From NCBI GenBank assembly GCA_963806145.1, contig CAWDXD010000015.1:1-64000 (forward strand): 64,000 bases of DNA. The letters are read 5' to 3'. This DNA comes from DASXKD01 sp963806145. GTDB lineage: Bacteria > Actinomycetota > Actinomycetes > Streptosporangiales > Streptosporangiaceae. The notes below the pieces were generated by a model, which did no database searches, was not told the origin of the DNA, and saw nothing but the letters and a program-made list of their open reading frames with translations. Both the position numbers and the translations under genes were made by a program. Below, piece after piece: positions 33,210 through 41,453 of this stretch. Within the stretch, counting starts at the first letter, position 1. Each line of letters opens with the position of its first letter.

Positions 33210-35632
33210 CCCCGCCCGCCGGGGGGACTGCCGCGCACGGCTGGGACGGCCGCTGGGTCGGCGCACCCATCACCCGCAAGGAGGACCGCCGCCTGCTGCA
33301 GGGCCGGGGCCGGTTCGTCGGCGACATGACCCGGGCGGGGATGCTGCACGCCGCGTTCGCGCGCAGCCCGTTCCCGGCGGCGGGCGTGACCGGCGTCGAC
33401 ACCTCGGCGGCGCGGGAAGCTCCCGGCGTCGCGGCCGTGTTCACCTCGGCCGGCCTGGGCGATCCGTTCCTGCTGGCCACCCTGGACCGGGACGAGTTCG
33501 TGCCGACCCGGATGCCGCTGCTGGCCGGCGAGCAGGTCCGCTTCGCCGGGGAACCGGTCGCGATGGCCGTCGCCGCCGACGCCTACCTGGCCGAGGACGC
33601 GGCGGAACTCGTCGAGGTGGACTGGGCACCGGGCCCGGCCGTGGCTGGCCTGGCCGCGGCGCAGGCAGACGGCGCGCCCCAGGTACACCCGGAGACCCGC
33701 GGCAACTGCCTGGTGGACCTGCTGATGTTCGACGACGAACGGCTCGCCGGGATCTTCGCGGGCGCGGCCGTGGTGGTGGGCGGCGTGTTCGCCAGCGCCC
33801 GGGTGGCGGCCATGCCGCTGGAGGGCCGGGCCTGCCTGGCCGAATGGGACGACCGGGATGAGCAACTGGTGCTGCACGTCTCCACCCAGGTACCGCATCA
33901 GGTGCGGTCCGGGGTCGCCCAGGCGCTGGGCATCCCCGAGCGGACGGTGCGGGTGGTCGCCCCGGACGTGGGCGGCGGGTTCGGGCTGAAATGCGTGGTC
34001 GGCCGGGAGGAGGTGGCCGTCGCGGCGGCGGCGCTGCGGCTGCGGCGGCCGGTGCGGTGGACCGAGGACCGGCAGGAGAACCTGTCCGCCTCCTTCCACG
34101 GGCACGAGCAGCGCTACCAGGTGCGGGCCGCGTTCGACGGCGCGGGCCGGATCCTCGGGCTGGACGCGGAGATCGACTGCGACATCGGCGCGTATTCCGC
34201 CTACCCGTTCACCTGCGCCGTCGAGCCGCTGATGGCGGGCAGCGAACTGCCGGGGATCTACAAGGTGCCCGCCTACCGGGCCCGGGGCCGGGGCATCGCG
34301 ACCCACAAGGCACCGACCGCGCCGTACCGGGGGGTGTCGCGGCCGCAGATCGTGCTGGTGATGGAGCGCCTGATGGAGAAGGCCGCCCGGGAGCTGCGCC
34401 TCGACCCGCTCGACGTCCGCAGGCTGAACATGATCGGCCCCGGCGAGTTCCCCTACGCGGGCGTCAACGGGATCAGCTACGACGAGGGCAGCTACCGCGA
34501 GTCGCTGGACCTGGCCGAGCAGCGCGTGACGTCAGCCGGGTGGCCGGCCGAGCGGGACCGGCTGCGCGCCGAAGGCCTGCGGGCCGGCCTCGGGTACGCC
34601 TGCTTCTCCGAGCGCACCGCCTACGGCACCCCAACCATGTCGCTGCGCCGGATGCGGATGACCCCGGGCTACGACACCGCCACGGTGCGGATGGACCCCA
34701 CCGGCGAGGTCATCGTCACCACCGGCACCGCCGCGCACGGCCAGGGTCACGAGACCACGTTCGCGCAGATCGTGGCCGACCGGCTGGGCGTGCACCCGGA
34801 TCAGGTGCGGCTGCGGCAGGGCGACACCGACCTGGCCTCCTACGGCTGGGGGACGTTCGCCAGCCGGTCCATCGTGATCGGCGGCGGCGCGGCGGCGCGG
34901 GCCGCCGAGCAGGTCGCGGACCAGCTCCGCACGGCAGCGGCGCACCTGCTCGAAGCCAGCGCCGCCGACGTGGAACTGCGCGGGGGGATGGCCCGGATCC
35001 GGGGCGACGCCCGCGCGGCGATTCCGCTGGCCGAGATCTCCCGGGTGGTCCATTTCCAGACGCATCTCCTGCCTGAGCAGGTCCGTTACGGCCTGGAGGC
35101 CAGGGCCTCCTACGATCCGCCCGGCACCTTCTCCAACGCCTGCCACGCCGCGCTGGTCGCCATCGACCCGGGCACCGGCCAGGTCAGGGTGCTGCGCTAC
35201 CTGGTCGTGGAGGACTGCGGGGTGGTCATCAATCCGCTCATCGTGGACGGCCAGGTGCTGGGCGGGGTCACCCAGGGCATCGCGGCCGCGCTGTACGAGC
35301 GGATCTGCTACGACGACGAGGGGCAGCCGGTCAGCACGACGCTGATGGACTACCTGGTGCCCACGGCGGCGGAGATGTGCCCGGTGGAGGTGATCCACCT
35401 GCAGACCCCGTCCGCCTTCAGCGAGAGCGGCGCCAAGGGAATGGGCGAGGGCGGCATGATCGGGGCGCCCGGGTGCGTGCTCAACGCGGTCAACGACGCG
35501 CTCGCCGGCACCGGGGCCAGCTTCGACCACATCCCGGTGCTGCCCGGTGAGGTGTGCGCCGCGCTGGCCGTGAAGGGGGAAGGGGAGGCGGGTGGGGGGG
35601 TGCCGGCGGGCGCCGGGGTGGCCGGGGAGTGA
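33206..35632 (+). CDS. molybdopterin-binding large subunit 1 (CoxL-like)
   Basis: An 808-residue molybdenum-cofactor subunit. GAPITRKEDRRLLQGRGRFV opens the protein, DVGGGFGLKC is the Moco-contacting segment, APYRGVSRPQ lies where true CO dehydrogenases carry AYRCSFR, and GMGEGGMIGAPG holds the catalytic Glu region. The absence of the selenyl/Cys-Ser motif argues against form I CO dehydrogenase and for an aldehyde or heterocycle hydroxylase. The C-terminal 20 residues come from a duplicated GC-rich repeat. Coupled by ATGA to CoxM and followed by CoxS. Confidence 0.9.
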   Translation: MTPPAGGTAAHGWDGRWVGAPITRKEDRRLLQGRGRFVGDMTRAGMLHAAFARSPFPAAGVTGVDTSAAREAPGVAAVFTSAGLGDPFLLATLDRDEFVPTRMPLLAGEQVRFAGEPVAMAVAADAYLAEDAAELVEVDWAPGPAVAGLAAAQADGAPQVHPETRGNCLVDLLMFDDERLAGIFAGAAVVVGGVFASARVAAMPLEGRACLAEWDDRDEQLVLHVSTQVPHQVRSGVAQALGIPERTVRVVAPDVGGGFGLKCVVGREEVAVAAAALRLRRPVRWTEDRQENLSASFHGHEQRYQVRAAFDGAGRILGLDAEIDCDIGAYSAYPFTCAVEPLMAGSELPGIYKVPAYRARGRGIATHKAPTAPYRGVSRPQIVLVMERLMEKAARELRLDPLDVRRLNMIGPGEFPYAGVNGISYDEGSYRESLDLAEQRVTSAGWPAERDRLRAEGLRAGLGYACFSERTAYGTPTMSLRRMRMTPGYDTATVRMDPTGEVIVTTGTAAHGQGHETTFAQIVADRLGVHPDQVRLRQGDTDLASYGWGTFASRSIVIGGGAAARAAEQVADQLRTAAAHLLEASAADVELRGGMARIRGDARAAIPLAEISRVVHFQTHLLPEQVRYGLEARASYDPPGTFSNACHAALVAIDPGTGQVRVLRYLVVEDCGVVINPLIVDGQVLGGVTQGIAAALYERICYDDEGQPVSTTLMDYLVPTAAEMCPVEVIHLQTPSAFSESGAKGMGEGGMIGAPGCVLNAVNDALAGTGASFDHIPVLPGEVCAALAVKGEGEAGGGVPAGAGVAGE

Positions 35633-35656
35633 AGGGGGAAGGGGAGGCGGGTGGGG
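35571..35656. repeat. 27-bp direct repeat at the L1-S junction
   Basis: A 27-bp purine-rich sequence beginning TGAAGGGGGAAGGGGAGGCG is present at 35571-35597 and 35630-35656, a 59-bp offset. The second copy holds the L1 stop and the approach to the CoxS start; the first codes the extra tail of L1, so a tandem duplication probably extended L1. Confidence 0.75.
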
Positions 35657-36204
35657 TGACGGACAAGCACCAGGTGCGGCTGCGGGTCAACGGCACCGGG
35701 CACGAACTGCTCGTCGAGGCCCGGCGCACGCTCGCCGACATGCTGCGCCACGACCTCGGCTACACCGGCACCAACGTGGGCTGCGAGCACGGCATCTGCG
35801 GGGCGTGCACGGTCCGGCTGGACGGCGCGCCGGTGCGCTCCTGCCTGGTCTTCGGGGTGCAGGCGGACGGCGCCGAGGTCCGCACGGTGGAGGGCCTGGC
35901 CGACGGCGACGAGCTTTCCGACCTGCAGCAGGCGTTCCGCGACCACCACGCGCTGCAGTGCGGGTTCTGCACGCCAGGCTTCCTGATGCTGGCCGAGGCC
36001 TACTTTGCCGAACGAGGGCTCGGGGTGCCCCCCGTCCCGCCCGGCCAGCCGCCGCCCGGGGCGGATGAGGAGCCGTCCGAGGCGGAGATCCGTGAACTCG
36101 TCGCGGCCAACCTCTGCCGCTGCACCGGATACCAGGGCATCGTCGCGGCGATGCTGGCCACCGCCAGGTCCCGCCGCGCCGCGGGCCGCGGGTCCCGCCG
36201 ATGA
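35656..36204 (+). CDS. 2Fe-2S small subunit (CoxS-like)
   Basis: A 182-residue iron-sulfur subunit with two [2Fe-2S] domains: plant-type NVGCEHGICGACTVRLDG with a fourth Cys in RSCLVFG, and the C-terminal helical cluster QCGFCTPGFLMLAEA and NLCRCTGYQGI. The GTG start follows the purine-rich repeat, which includes GGGGAGG. An unusual Pro-Gly-rich insert (VPPVPPGQPPPGADEE) separates the two halves of the second domain. It transfers electrons from Moco to FAD. It overlaps the next large subunit by ATGA. Confidence 0.9.
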   Translation: MTDKHQVRLRVNGTGHELLVEARRTLADMLRHDLGYTGTNVGCEHGICGACTVRLDGAPVRSCLVFGVQADGAEVRTVEGLADGDELSDLQQAFRDHHALQCGFCTPGFLMLAEAYFAERGLGVPPVPPGQPPPGADEEPSEAEIRELVAANLCRCTGYQGIVAAMLATARSRRAAGRGSRR

Positions 36205-38582
36205 CGCTGACGGGCACGCCGGTGCCGCGCAAGGAGGATCCCAGGCTGCTGCGCGGCCGGGGCGCCTTCACCGACGGGTTCCACGCCCGCGGTGAGCTGT
36301 GGGCCAGGGTCGTCCGCTCACCGGTGGCGCACGGCACGGTGCGCGCGGTGGACGTGGCCAGCGCGAGACGGGCCGCCGGGGTGAGTGCCGTGGTCACCGC
36401 CGCCGACCTTCCGCCCGGGCTGGCCATCCCGGTCCGGCTCGCACTGCGGGGCCTGCCCCTCACCGACTACCTGCAGCCGGTGCTGGCCGCCGGCGTGGTG
36501 CGCTACGTGGGGGAACCGCTGGCCGTGGTGGTCGCCCGGGACGCCTACGCGGCCGAGGACGCCGCCGAACTGGTCGACCTCGACATCGACCCGCTGCCGG
36601 TGGTGCTCGACGCCGCCGCCGCGGCAGCCGGCGGTGCGCCCTTCCTTTTCCCGGCCGGCAACATCGCGGCCGACGTGTCCATGGGCTACGGGGACACCGG
36701 GGCCGCGTTCGCCGGGGCGGCGCACGTCGCCGAGACCGAGATCGAGATCGGCCGGCACACCGGGGTGCCGCTGGAACCGCGCGCGCTGCTGGCGGAGCCC
36801 GACCCGCGCACCGGCGGCCTGTCGATCACCGGGATGACCAAGGTGCCGGTGTTCAACAGGGACGTGCTGGCCGGGATGCTCGGCATCGACGAGACCCTGA
36901 TCCATGTGCGCGCCATCGACACCGGCGGCGGTTTCGGCGTCCGCGGCGAGTTCTACCCGGAGGACTACCTGGTCCCGTGGCTGGCCAGGACGCTCGGCCG
37001 CCCGGTCAAGTGGGCGGAGGACCGGGCCGAGCATCTGGTCGCGGTGAACCACTCGCGCCAGCAGGTGCACCGGATCTCGGCGGCGTTTGACCAGGCCGGC
37101 CGGATCCTCGCGCTGGCCGACGACATCCTGCACGACAACGGCGCCTACTGCCGCACGCACGGGATCACCGTGCCCGAGCTGACCGTGGCGATGCTGCCCG
37201 GCCCGTACCGGGTGCCCGCGTTCCGCGGCCGGATCCGGGTCCTGCTCACCAACAAGACCCCGTGCGGCACCTACCGCGCGCCGGGCCGGTTCGAGGGAAC
37301 CACGGCCCGCGAGCAGCTGCTCGACATGGCCGCCGACCAGCTCGGCATCGGCCGCGCCGAACTGCGGCGGCGAAACCTGCTCGGCCGCCGCGAGCTGCCC
37401 TGCCGCCGGCCGCTGACCACGCTGGGCACCGACGTGGTGCTGGACACCGGGGACTACCCGGCGCTGCTGGCCGCCGCCGAGGCCGAGGCCGGGCGGCTGG
37501 GGTACCACGCGATCGTGGCAGCCGGGCGCGCGGCGGGGCGCCGCCGCGGCCTCGGGCTCGCGGTGTTCCTGGAGAAGAGCGGCCTCGGCCCGCAGGACAC
37601 CGCGGACGTGGTGATCAGCAAAGCCGGCAACGTGCACGTGTATTCAGGGGGGACCTCGCTGGGGCAGGGCATCGAGACCGTGCTGGCCCAGATCGCCGCC
37701 GACGCGCTCGCCGTCGGGCTCGACGCCGTGCACGTGGTCAACGGGGACACCGCCCTCCAGCCGTTCGGGTCCGGCTCCTGGGCGTCGCGCTCCACGGTGG
37801 TGGCCGGCAACGCGGTGCACGCGGCCGCCACCGCGGTCGCCGGCCGGGCCAGGCAGCTCGCCGCCCGGATGCTGGAAGCCGCCGAGGACGACCTGGTCGC
37901 GGCGGACGGCACGATCACGGTCCGCGGCGACCCGCGGTCGGCGGTCACCCTCGCGCAGATCGCCGGCGCCGCGGCCCCGGCCAGCGGGTACCTGCGCCCC
38001 GGGGAACCCGCCGGGCTGGCCGCGCGCCGCCGCTTCGACGTCACGCACATGACCTACCCCTACGGGGTCCACATCACGGTGGCCGAGGTGGACCCGGGTA
38101 CCGGCGAGGTCCGGGTGCTGCGCTACCTGGTCGCCTACGAGGTAGGCCGGGCGGTCAACCCCGCGCTGGTCGAAGGACAGCTGCGCGGCGGCGTGGCGCA
38201 GGGCATCGGCGGCTCGCTGCTCGAGGAGTTCAGCTACGACGAGGCCGGCCAGCCGCAGGCGGTCACGTTCATGGACTACCGGCTGCCGACCGCCGCCGAA
38301 ATCCCGCCGATCGACGTGCTGGTGTCACAGCAGGCCCCGGCACCGGGCAACCCGCTCGGCGTGATGGGCGCGGGCGAGGGGGGCATCAGCGCCGCGGGCG
38401 CCGCGGTGGCCAGCGCCGTGCGGGACGCGCTCGGCCTGGCGGGCAGCGTCGGCCGACTGCCGCTGACCCCGGCCCGGGTCACCGCCCTGGCCGAACCAGG
38501 CGCCGTGGCCGGCCCGGGCCCGCAGGCCGGCCAACACCCCATCCCGAGCACCGGAGGCGACCCGTGCGGCCTGCACCGTTGA
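36201..38582 (+). CDS. molybdopterin-binding large subunit 2 (CoxL-like paralogue)
   Basis: A 793-residue second Moco subunit, clearly different from L1. It opens with GTPVPRKEDPRLLRGRGAFT, has DTGGGFGVRGEFYPED, a CGTYRAPGRFEG active-site segment, LGQGIETVLAQIAADALAV, and the late GVMGAGEGGISAAG with the catalytic Glu region. Two large subunits with one M and one S in the same coupled operon suggest alternative substrate-binding subunits or two complexes sharing the electron-transfer parts. The stop overlaps the GntR start by one base (TGATG). Confidence 0.9.
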   Translation: MTLTGTPVPRKEDPRLLRGRGAFTDGFHARGELWARVVRSPVAHGTVRAVDVASARRAAGVSAVVTAADLPPGLAIPVRLALRGLPLTDYLQPVLAAGVVRYVGEPLAVVVARDAYAAEDAAELVDLDIDPLPVVLDAAAAAAGGAPFLFPAGNIAADVSMGYGDTGAAFAGAAHVAETEIEIGRHTGVPLEPRALLAEPDPRTGGLSITGMTKVPVFNRDVLAGMLGIDETLIHVRAIDTGGGFGVRGEFYPEDYLVPWLARTLGRPVKWAEDRAEHLVAVNHSRQQVHRISAAFDQAGRILALADDILHDNGAYCRTHGITVPELTVAMLPGPYRVPAFRGRIRVLLTNKTPCGTYRAPGRFEGTTAREQLLDMAADQLGIGRAELRRRNLLGRRELPCRRPLTTLGTDVVLDTGDYPALLAAAEAEAGRLGYHAIVAAGRAAGRRRGLGLAVFLEKSGLGPQDTADVVISKAGNVHVYSGGTSLGQGIETVLAQIAADALAVGLDAVHVVNGDTALQPFGSGSWASRSTVVAGNAVHAAATAVAGRARQLAARMLEAAEDDLVAADGTITVRGDPRSAVTLAQIAGAAAPASGYLRPGEPAGLAARRRFDVTHMTYPYGVHITVAEVDPGTGEVRVLRYLVAYEVGRAVNPALVEGQLRGGVAQGIGGSLLEEFSYDEAGQPQAVTFMDYRLPTAAEIPPIDVLVSQQAPAPGNPLGVMGAGEGGISAAGAAVASAVRDALGLAGSVGRLPLTPARVTALAEPGAVAGPGPQAGQHPIPSTGGDPCGLHR

Positions 38583-39208
38583 TGCCCGCGGGCCCCGGTG
38601 AGGGGGCGCGGGGGTACGTCAGCAAGACCGACCTCGTGGCCGCCCTGATCCGCGAGCTGATCATCACCGGGGAACTCGCGGCCGGCGAGCAGCTGCGCCA
38701 GCGTGACCTCGCCCAGCGGTTCGGAGTCAGCCAGACCCCGGTGCGCGAGGCGATGCGCCGGCTCGAATCCGAGGGCCTGGTCGTCGGGGACACCCACCGC
38801 GGCTTCACCGTGGTCGAGCCGGACGACGGGCCGGTCGAGGAGAACTTCCAGATCCGCGCCGCGCTGGAGTCGCTGGGCGCCTCGCTGGCCGCCCGCAAGA
38901 TCGACGCGGAGGGGCTGGCCCGGCTGCAGGTGCTGAACGACCGGATGCGCGCGCTCGCCGACGACGACCCTGGCTATGCGGAGCTCAACCGGGAGTTCCA
39001 CTTCACCGTGTACTCCTGCGCGGGAAGCCCGCTGCTGCTCACCCTGATGCGGCTGCTCTGGGCGTCGCTGCACGGCGGGCCCCGGGTGCGGCGCAGCCAC
39101 GCCGAGTCGGCCAGCCAGCACGACGCCATCCTCGACGCGCTGCGGTCCGGGGATGCCGCCGCCGCGTCCGCCCGGACCTATCAGCACATCATGGGTGCCG
39201 CGCACTGA
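38582..39208 (+). CDS. GntR-family regulator, FadR/FCD subfamily
   Basis: A 208-residue regulator with an N-terminal winged helix (LAAGEQLRQRDLAQRFGVSQ, TPVREAMRRLESEGLVV) and a C-terminal FCD all-helical domain with ELNREFHFTVYSCAGSPLLL and HDAILDALRSGDAAAA. The FCD metal and ligand-binding His and Asp residues appear present. It is the last gene of the coupled operon, and the palindromes TGGTATACCA (32202) and TGGTATATCA (28164) are the type its subfamily binds. I infer an effector made by or imported into the pathway. Confidence 0.9.
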   Translation: MPAGPGEGARGYVSKTDLVAALIRELIITGELAAGEQLRQRDLAQRFGVSQTPVREAMRRLESEGLVVGDTHRGFTVVEPDDGPVEENFQIRAALESLGASLAARKIDAEGLARLQVLNDRMRALADDDPGYAELNREFHFTVYSCAGSPLLLTLMRLLWASLHGGPRVRRSHAESASQHDAILDALRSGDAAAASARTYQHIMGAAH

Positions 39209-39251
39209 CCCGTAGCCCGGCACGCCCGGGACCAGCGAACGAAAGGCCCAG

Positions 39252-40133
39252 ATGGCTACGATCGTGACCGGCGACGGCGTGGCGCTCCACGTGGAGAGCA
39301 CCGGGACCGGGACGCCGCTGCTGTTCATCCACGAGTTCGCCGGCGACCACCGCAGCTGGGAGCCGCAGGTCCGGTTCTTCGGCCGCAGCTACCAGTGCGT
39401 GACCTACGCGGCCCGGGGATACCCGCCGTCCGGGGTGCCCGAGGACCCGGCCGCCTACTCCCAGCAGCGGGCCGTCGAGGACGCCGCCGCCGTCCTGGAC
39501 GGGATGGGCATCGGCCAGGCGCACGTGGCCGGCCTGTCCATGGGCGGGTTCGCCGCGCTGCACCTCACGCTGCGCCATCCGGACCGGGTGATCTCGGCTG
39601 TGGTCGCGGGGGCCGGGTACGGGGCACCGCCGGAGCGGGCGGAGGCGTTCCGCGCCGAGTGCGCGGCGACCGCGGCGGCCTTCGAGTCCGAGGGCGCGCA
39701 GCGGGTCGCGGGGCGGTACGCCGTCGGCCCGGCACGGGTGCAGTTCCAGAACAAGAACCCGCGCGGCTGGGCGGAGTTCGCCGCCGCACTGGCGCAGCAT
39801 TCGGCACTGGGCTCGGCGCTCACCATGCGCGGCGTGCAGGCGTCCCGCCCGTCGCTGTACGCGCTGCGGGACGAGCTTGCCGCGGTGCGCACCCCGGTGC
39901 TGCTGCTGGCAGGCGACGAGGACGAGGGGTGCCTGGAGACCGTGCTGATGCTCAAGCGGACCATCCCCTCGGCCGGGCTGGCCATCCTGCCGCAGACCGG
40001 GCACACCGCCAACCTGGAGGAGCCGGAGGCGTTCAACGCGGCCGTGGACCGGTTCCTCGCCGCCGTGGACCGCGGTGCCTGGCGGCCGCGTGACCCCCGC
40101 TCGGTGTCGGAATCCACAACCGGAATGAAGTAG
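39252..40133 (+). CDS. alpha/beta hydrolase
   Basis: A 293-residue hydrolase of the alpha/beta fold. The nucleophile elbow is GLSMGGFAAL, the acid is probably the Asp of LLAGDEDEGC, and the base is His in PQTGHTANLEEP; the oxyanion region is HEFAGDHRSW. It is separated from the GntR gene by 43 nt with AACGAAAGGCC before the ATG, so it could be in the same transcript. Ester, lactone or C-C bond substrate is unknown; the island context suggests a ring-cleavage product. Confidence 0.88.
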   Translation: MATIVTGDGVALHVESTGTGTPLLFIHEFAGDHRSWEPQVRFFGRSYQCVTYAARGYPPSGVPEDPAAYSQQRAVEDAAAVLDGMGIGQAHVAGLSMGGFAALHLTLRHPDRVISAVVAGAGYGAPPERAEAFRAECAATAAAFESEGAQRVAGRYAVGPARVQFQNKNPRGWAEFAAALAQHSALGSALTMRGVQASRPSLYALRDELAAVRTPVLLLAGDEDEGCLETVLMLKRTIPSAGLAILPQTGHTANLEEPEAFNAAVDRFLAAVDRGAWRPRDPRSVSESTTGMK

Positions 40134-40170
40134 CGCTGCCCGGCGCGGCCGGAGTGTCGGTGCCGGTCCT

Positions 40171-40176
40171 TACGCT
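40171..40176 (+). promoter_or_regulatory. -10 box of a leaderless transcript
   Basis: TACGCT ends 6 nt before the ATG at 40183 of the YCII gene; no ribosome-binding site lies between. The spacing and sequence (TACGCTGCGGCC) copy the arrangement at 20395 (TACGATGCGGTC). Confidence 0.45.
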
Positions 40177-40182
40177 GCGGCC

Positions 40183-40491
40183 ATGGCCAACTTCGCAGTG
40201 CGGACGGCCCACGGTCCCGGCTGGGACCCGTCGCGCCCCATCCGGGAACAAGACGACTGGGATGCGCATGCGGCATTCATGGACAGCCTGGTCGACGCCG
40301 GGTTCCTCATCCTCGGCGGCCCGGTAGGTGACGGTGCGCAGACCCTGCACGTCGTCGAGTCCACGAGCGAGGACGAGGTCAGGGCGCGGTTCGCCGAGGA
40401 TCCCTGGGCATCGGCCGGCCTGCTCCGGATCGGCTCAATAGAGCCCTGGGCCCTCTGGCTCGACAGCCGCACCGACGTCCCCGCGCAATGA
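40183..40491 (+). CDS. YCII-related domain protein
   Basis: A 102-residue single-domain protein of the YciI/DGPF ferredoxin-like fold. WDAHAAFMDSLVDAGFLILG carries the typical His and the second helix, and EVRARFAEDPWASAGLLRIG follows with the Asp. Members act in small-molecule dehalogenation-like or sigma-linked systems; most have no assigned reaction. It appears to have its own leaderless promoter. Confidence 0.8.
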   Translation: MANFAVRTAHGPGWDPSRPIREQDDWDAHAAFMDSLVDAGFLILGGPVGDGAQTLHVVESTSEDEVRARFAEDPWASAGLLRIGSIEPWALWLDSRTDVPAQ

Positions 40492-40548
40492 CCACCGCTA
40501 CCGGCCCGGGCCAAGCCGCTATCACGGCCGCGGCGGAGGGGGAGGACT

Positions 40549-40595
40549 TTCTAGTCCACTTGCCGCTTGCTCTTCTAGCCGACTAGAATTACGAT
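40549..40595 (+). promoter_or_regulatory. hicAB promoter and operator
   Basis: The palindrome TTCTAGCCGACTAGAA (40573-40588) lies immediately before the -10 box TACGAT (40590-40595); a further half site TTCTAGTC lies at 40549-40556 and is the exact inverse complement of GACTAGAA. HicB antitoxins bind such sites to repress their own operon. Confidence 0.65.
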
Positions 40596-40611
40596 CGTGG
40601 TCAACCGGAGA

Positions 40612-40854
40612 ATGAAGCCGGCGCAGGCCCTTATCGCTGTCCGCAAACTTGCCCGGGCGCACCACCTGACCGTGCGCCAGTTACCCGATCGAGGCAAGGG
40701 CTCGCACCAGATCTACGCGCTGGTGAATTCATCCGGCGCGGAGGTCGAGCGCTTCGGGCTGATGGGGCACCCGAGGGAACTGTCATGGACGGTGCTGACC
40801 CGGCTCGAGGAGCGGCTCGCACCGGTCTTCGGTGAGAAGTGGATGGAGCGATGA
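40612..40854 (+). CDS. hicA: HicA-like mRNA interferase toxin
   Basis: An 80-residue HicA toxin. The central GKGSHQIYALV includes the catalytic His within the G-S-H motif of double-stranded RNA-binding-like HicA proteins. The ATG at 40612 is chosen because GGAG lies 5 nt before it and the predicted transcript starts near 40602; the upstream GTG at 40597 would precede the RNA start. The stop overlaps the antitoxin ATG (ATGA). It should cleave mRNA when unneutralised. Slightly longer than many HicA proteins. Confidence 0.8.
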   Translation: MKPAQALIAVRKLARAHHLTVRQLPDRGKGSHQIYALVNSSGAEVERFGLMGHPRELSWTVLTRLEERLAPVFGEKWMER

Positions 40855-41240
40855 GCAGCTATCAGGTTGAGGTGACTCGGGAAGACGGCCTGTGGGTTGC
40901 CGACATATGGGCTCCCGAACTTGGCCCGGCTGCCACCGACACGGTGCACTTCGCAGATCTTGAGGCTGAAGTGCGGGACCTCATCGCTGGCCTGACCGAC
41001 AGCGGACAGGATGCCTTCGAGCTCACGTGGCGTTACAACATCGGCGGGGCCGATATGACCGAGACGATCAGCCGCCTTCTCAAGGCCGAGGCAGGCCTGC
41101 AAAAGGCTACGCAGGCTCATGAGGAAGCACGCCGTGCGGCCCTGCAGGCACTCGCCGACATTGGGCTTTCCCAGGCTGCGATCGGTGACGTACTCGGTGT
41201 CTCACATCAGCGGGTGCATCAGCTTCTCAAAGCTTCCTAG
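40851..41240 (+). CDS. hicB: HicB-like antitoxin with C-terminal HTH
   Basis: A 129-residue antitoxin. The N-terminal half is the partial RNase H-like HicB fold (YQVEVTREDGLWVADIWAPE), the middle is a helical linker, and the C-terminal part is a DNA-binding HTH (IGLSQAAIGDVLGVSHQRVH). GGATGGAGCG precedes its ATG. It should neutralise HicA and repress transcription at the palindrome upstream of hicA. No other gene is coupled to the pair. Confidence 0.8.
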   Translation: MSSYQVEVTREDGLWVADIWAPELGPAATDTVHFADLEAEVRDLIAGLTDSGQDAFELTWRYNIGGADMTETISRLLKAEAGLQKATQAHEEARRAALQALADIGLSQAAIGDVLGVSHQRVHQLLKAS

Positions 41241-41453
41241 CGTTGCAGGCGGTCAACGCCCGCGGCTCGCCCGGTGCCCAGAGATGAACGGGTCATCGCG
41301 GCGCGCCCGGCTTGAGGTTTCTGGCTGGCGGGACCACATGATCGGGGATCTGTCGTGGGCTGGATGGGCGGTCCGGGGCGGGACGCGCTGTGGGATGCCG
41401 CTGCGTAATGCATGAACTCGTCCGCGATCATGGGGGAGACGCGAGGAGGGCTG
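41241..41453. other. short intergenic before the aldolase operon
   Basis: No gene or clear promoter hexamers are seen; it includes the AT-richer stretch GCGTAATGCATGAACTCG near 41404. Confidence 0.3.

Noticed and set aside
33206..35632. form I carbon monoxide dehydrogenase
   Set aside because: The diagnostic AYRCSFR is replaced by APYRGVSRP, so a CO-oxidising role is not supported.
40597..40611. GTG 40597 as hicA start
   Set aside because: It lies within 2 nt of the -10 box, before the expected RNA start; ATG 40612 has GGAG upstream.
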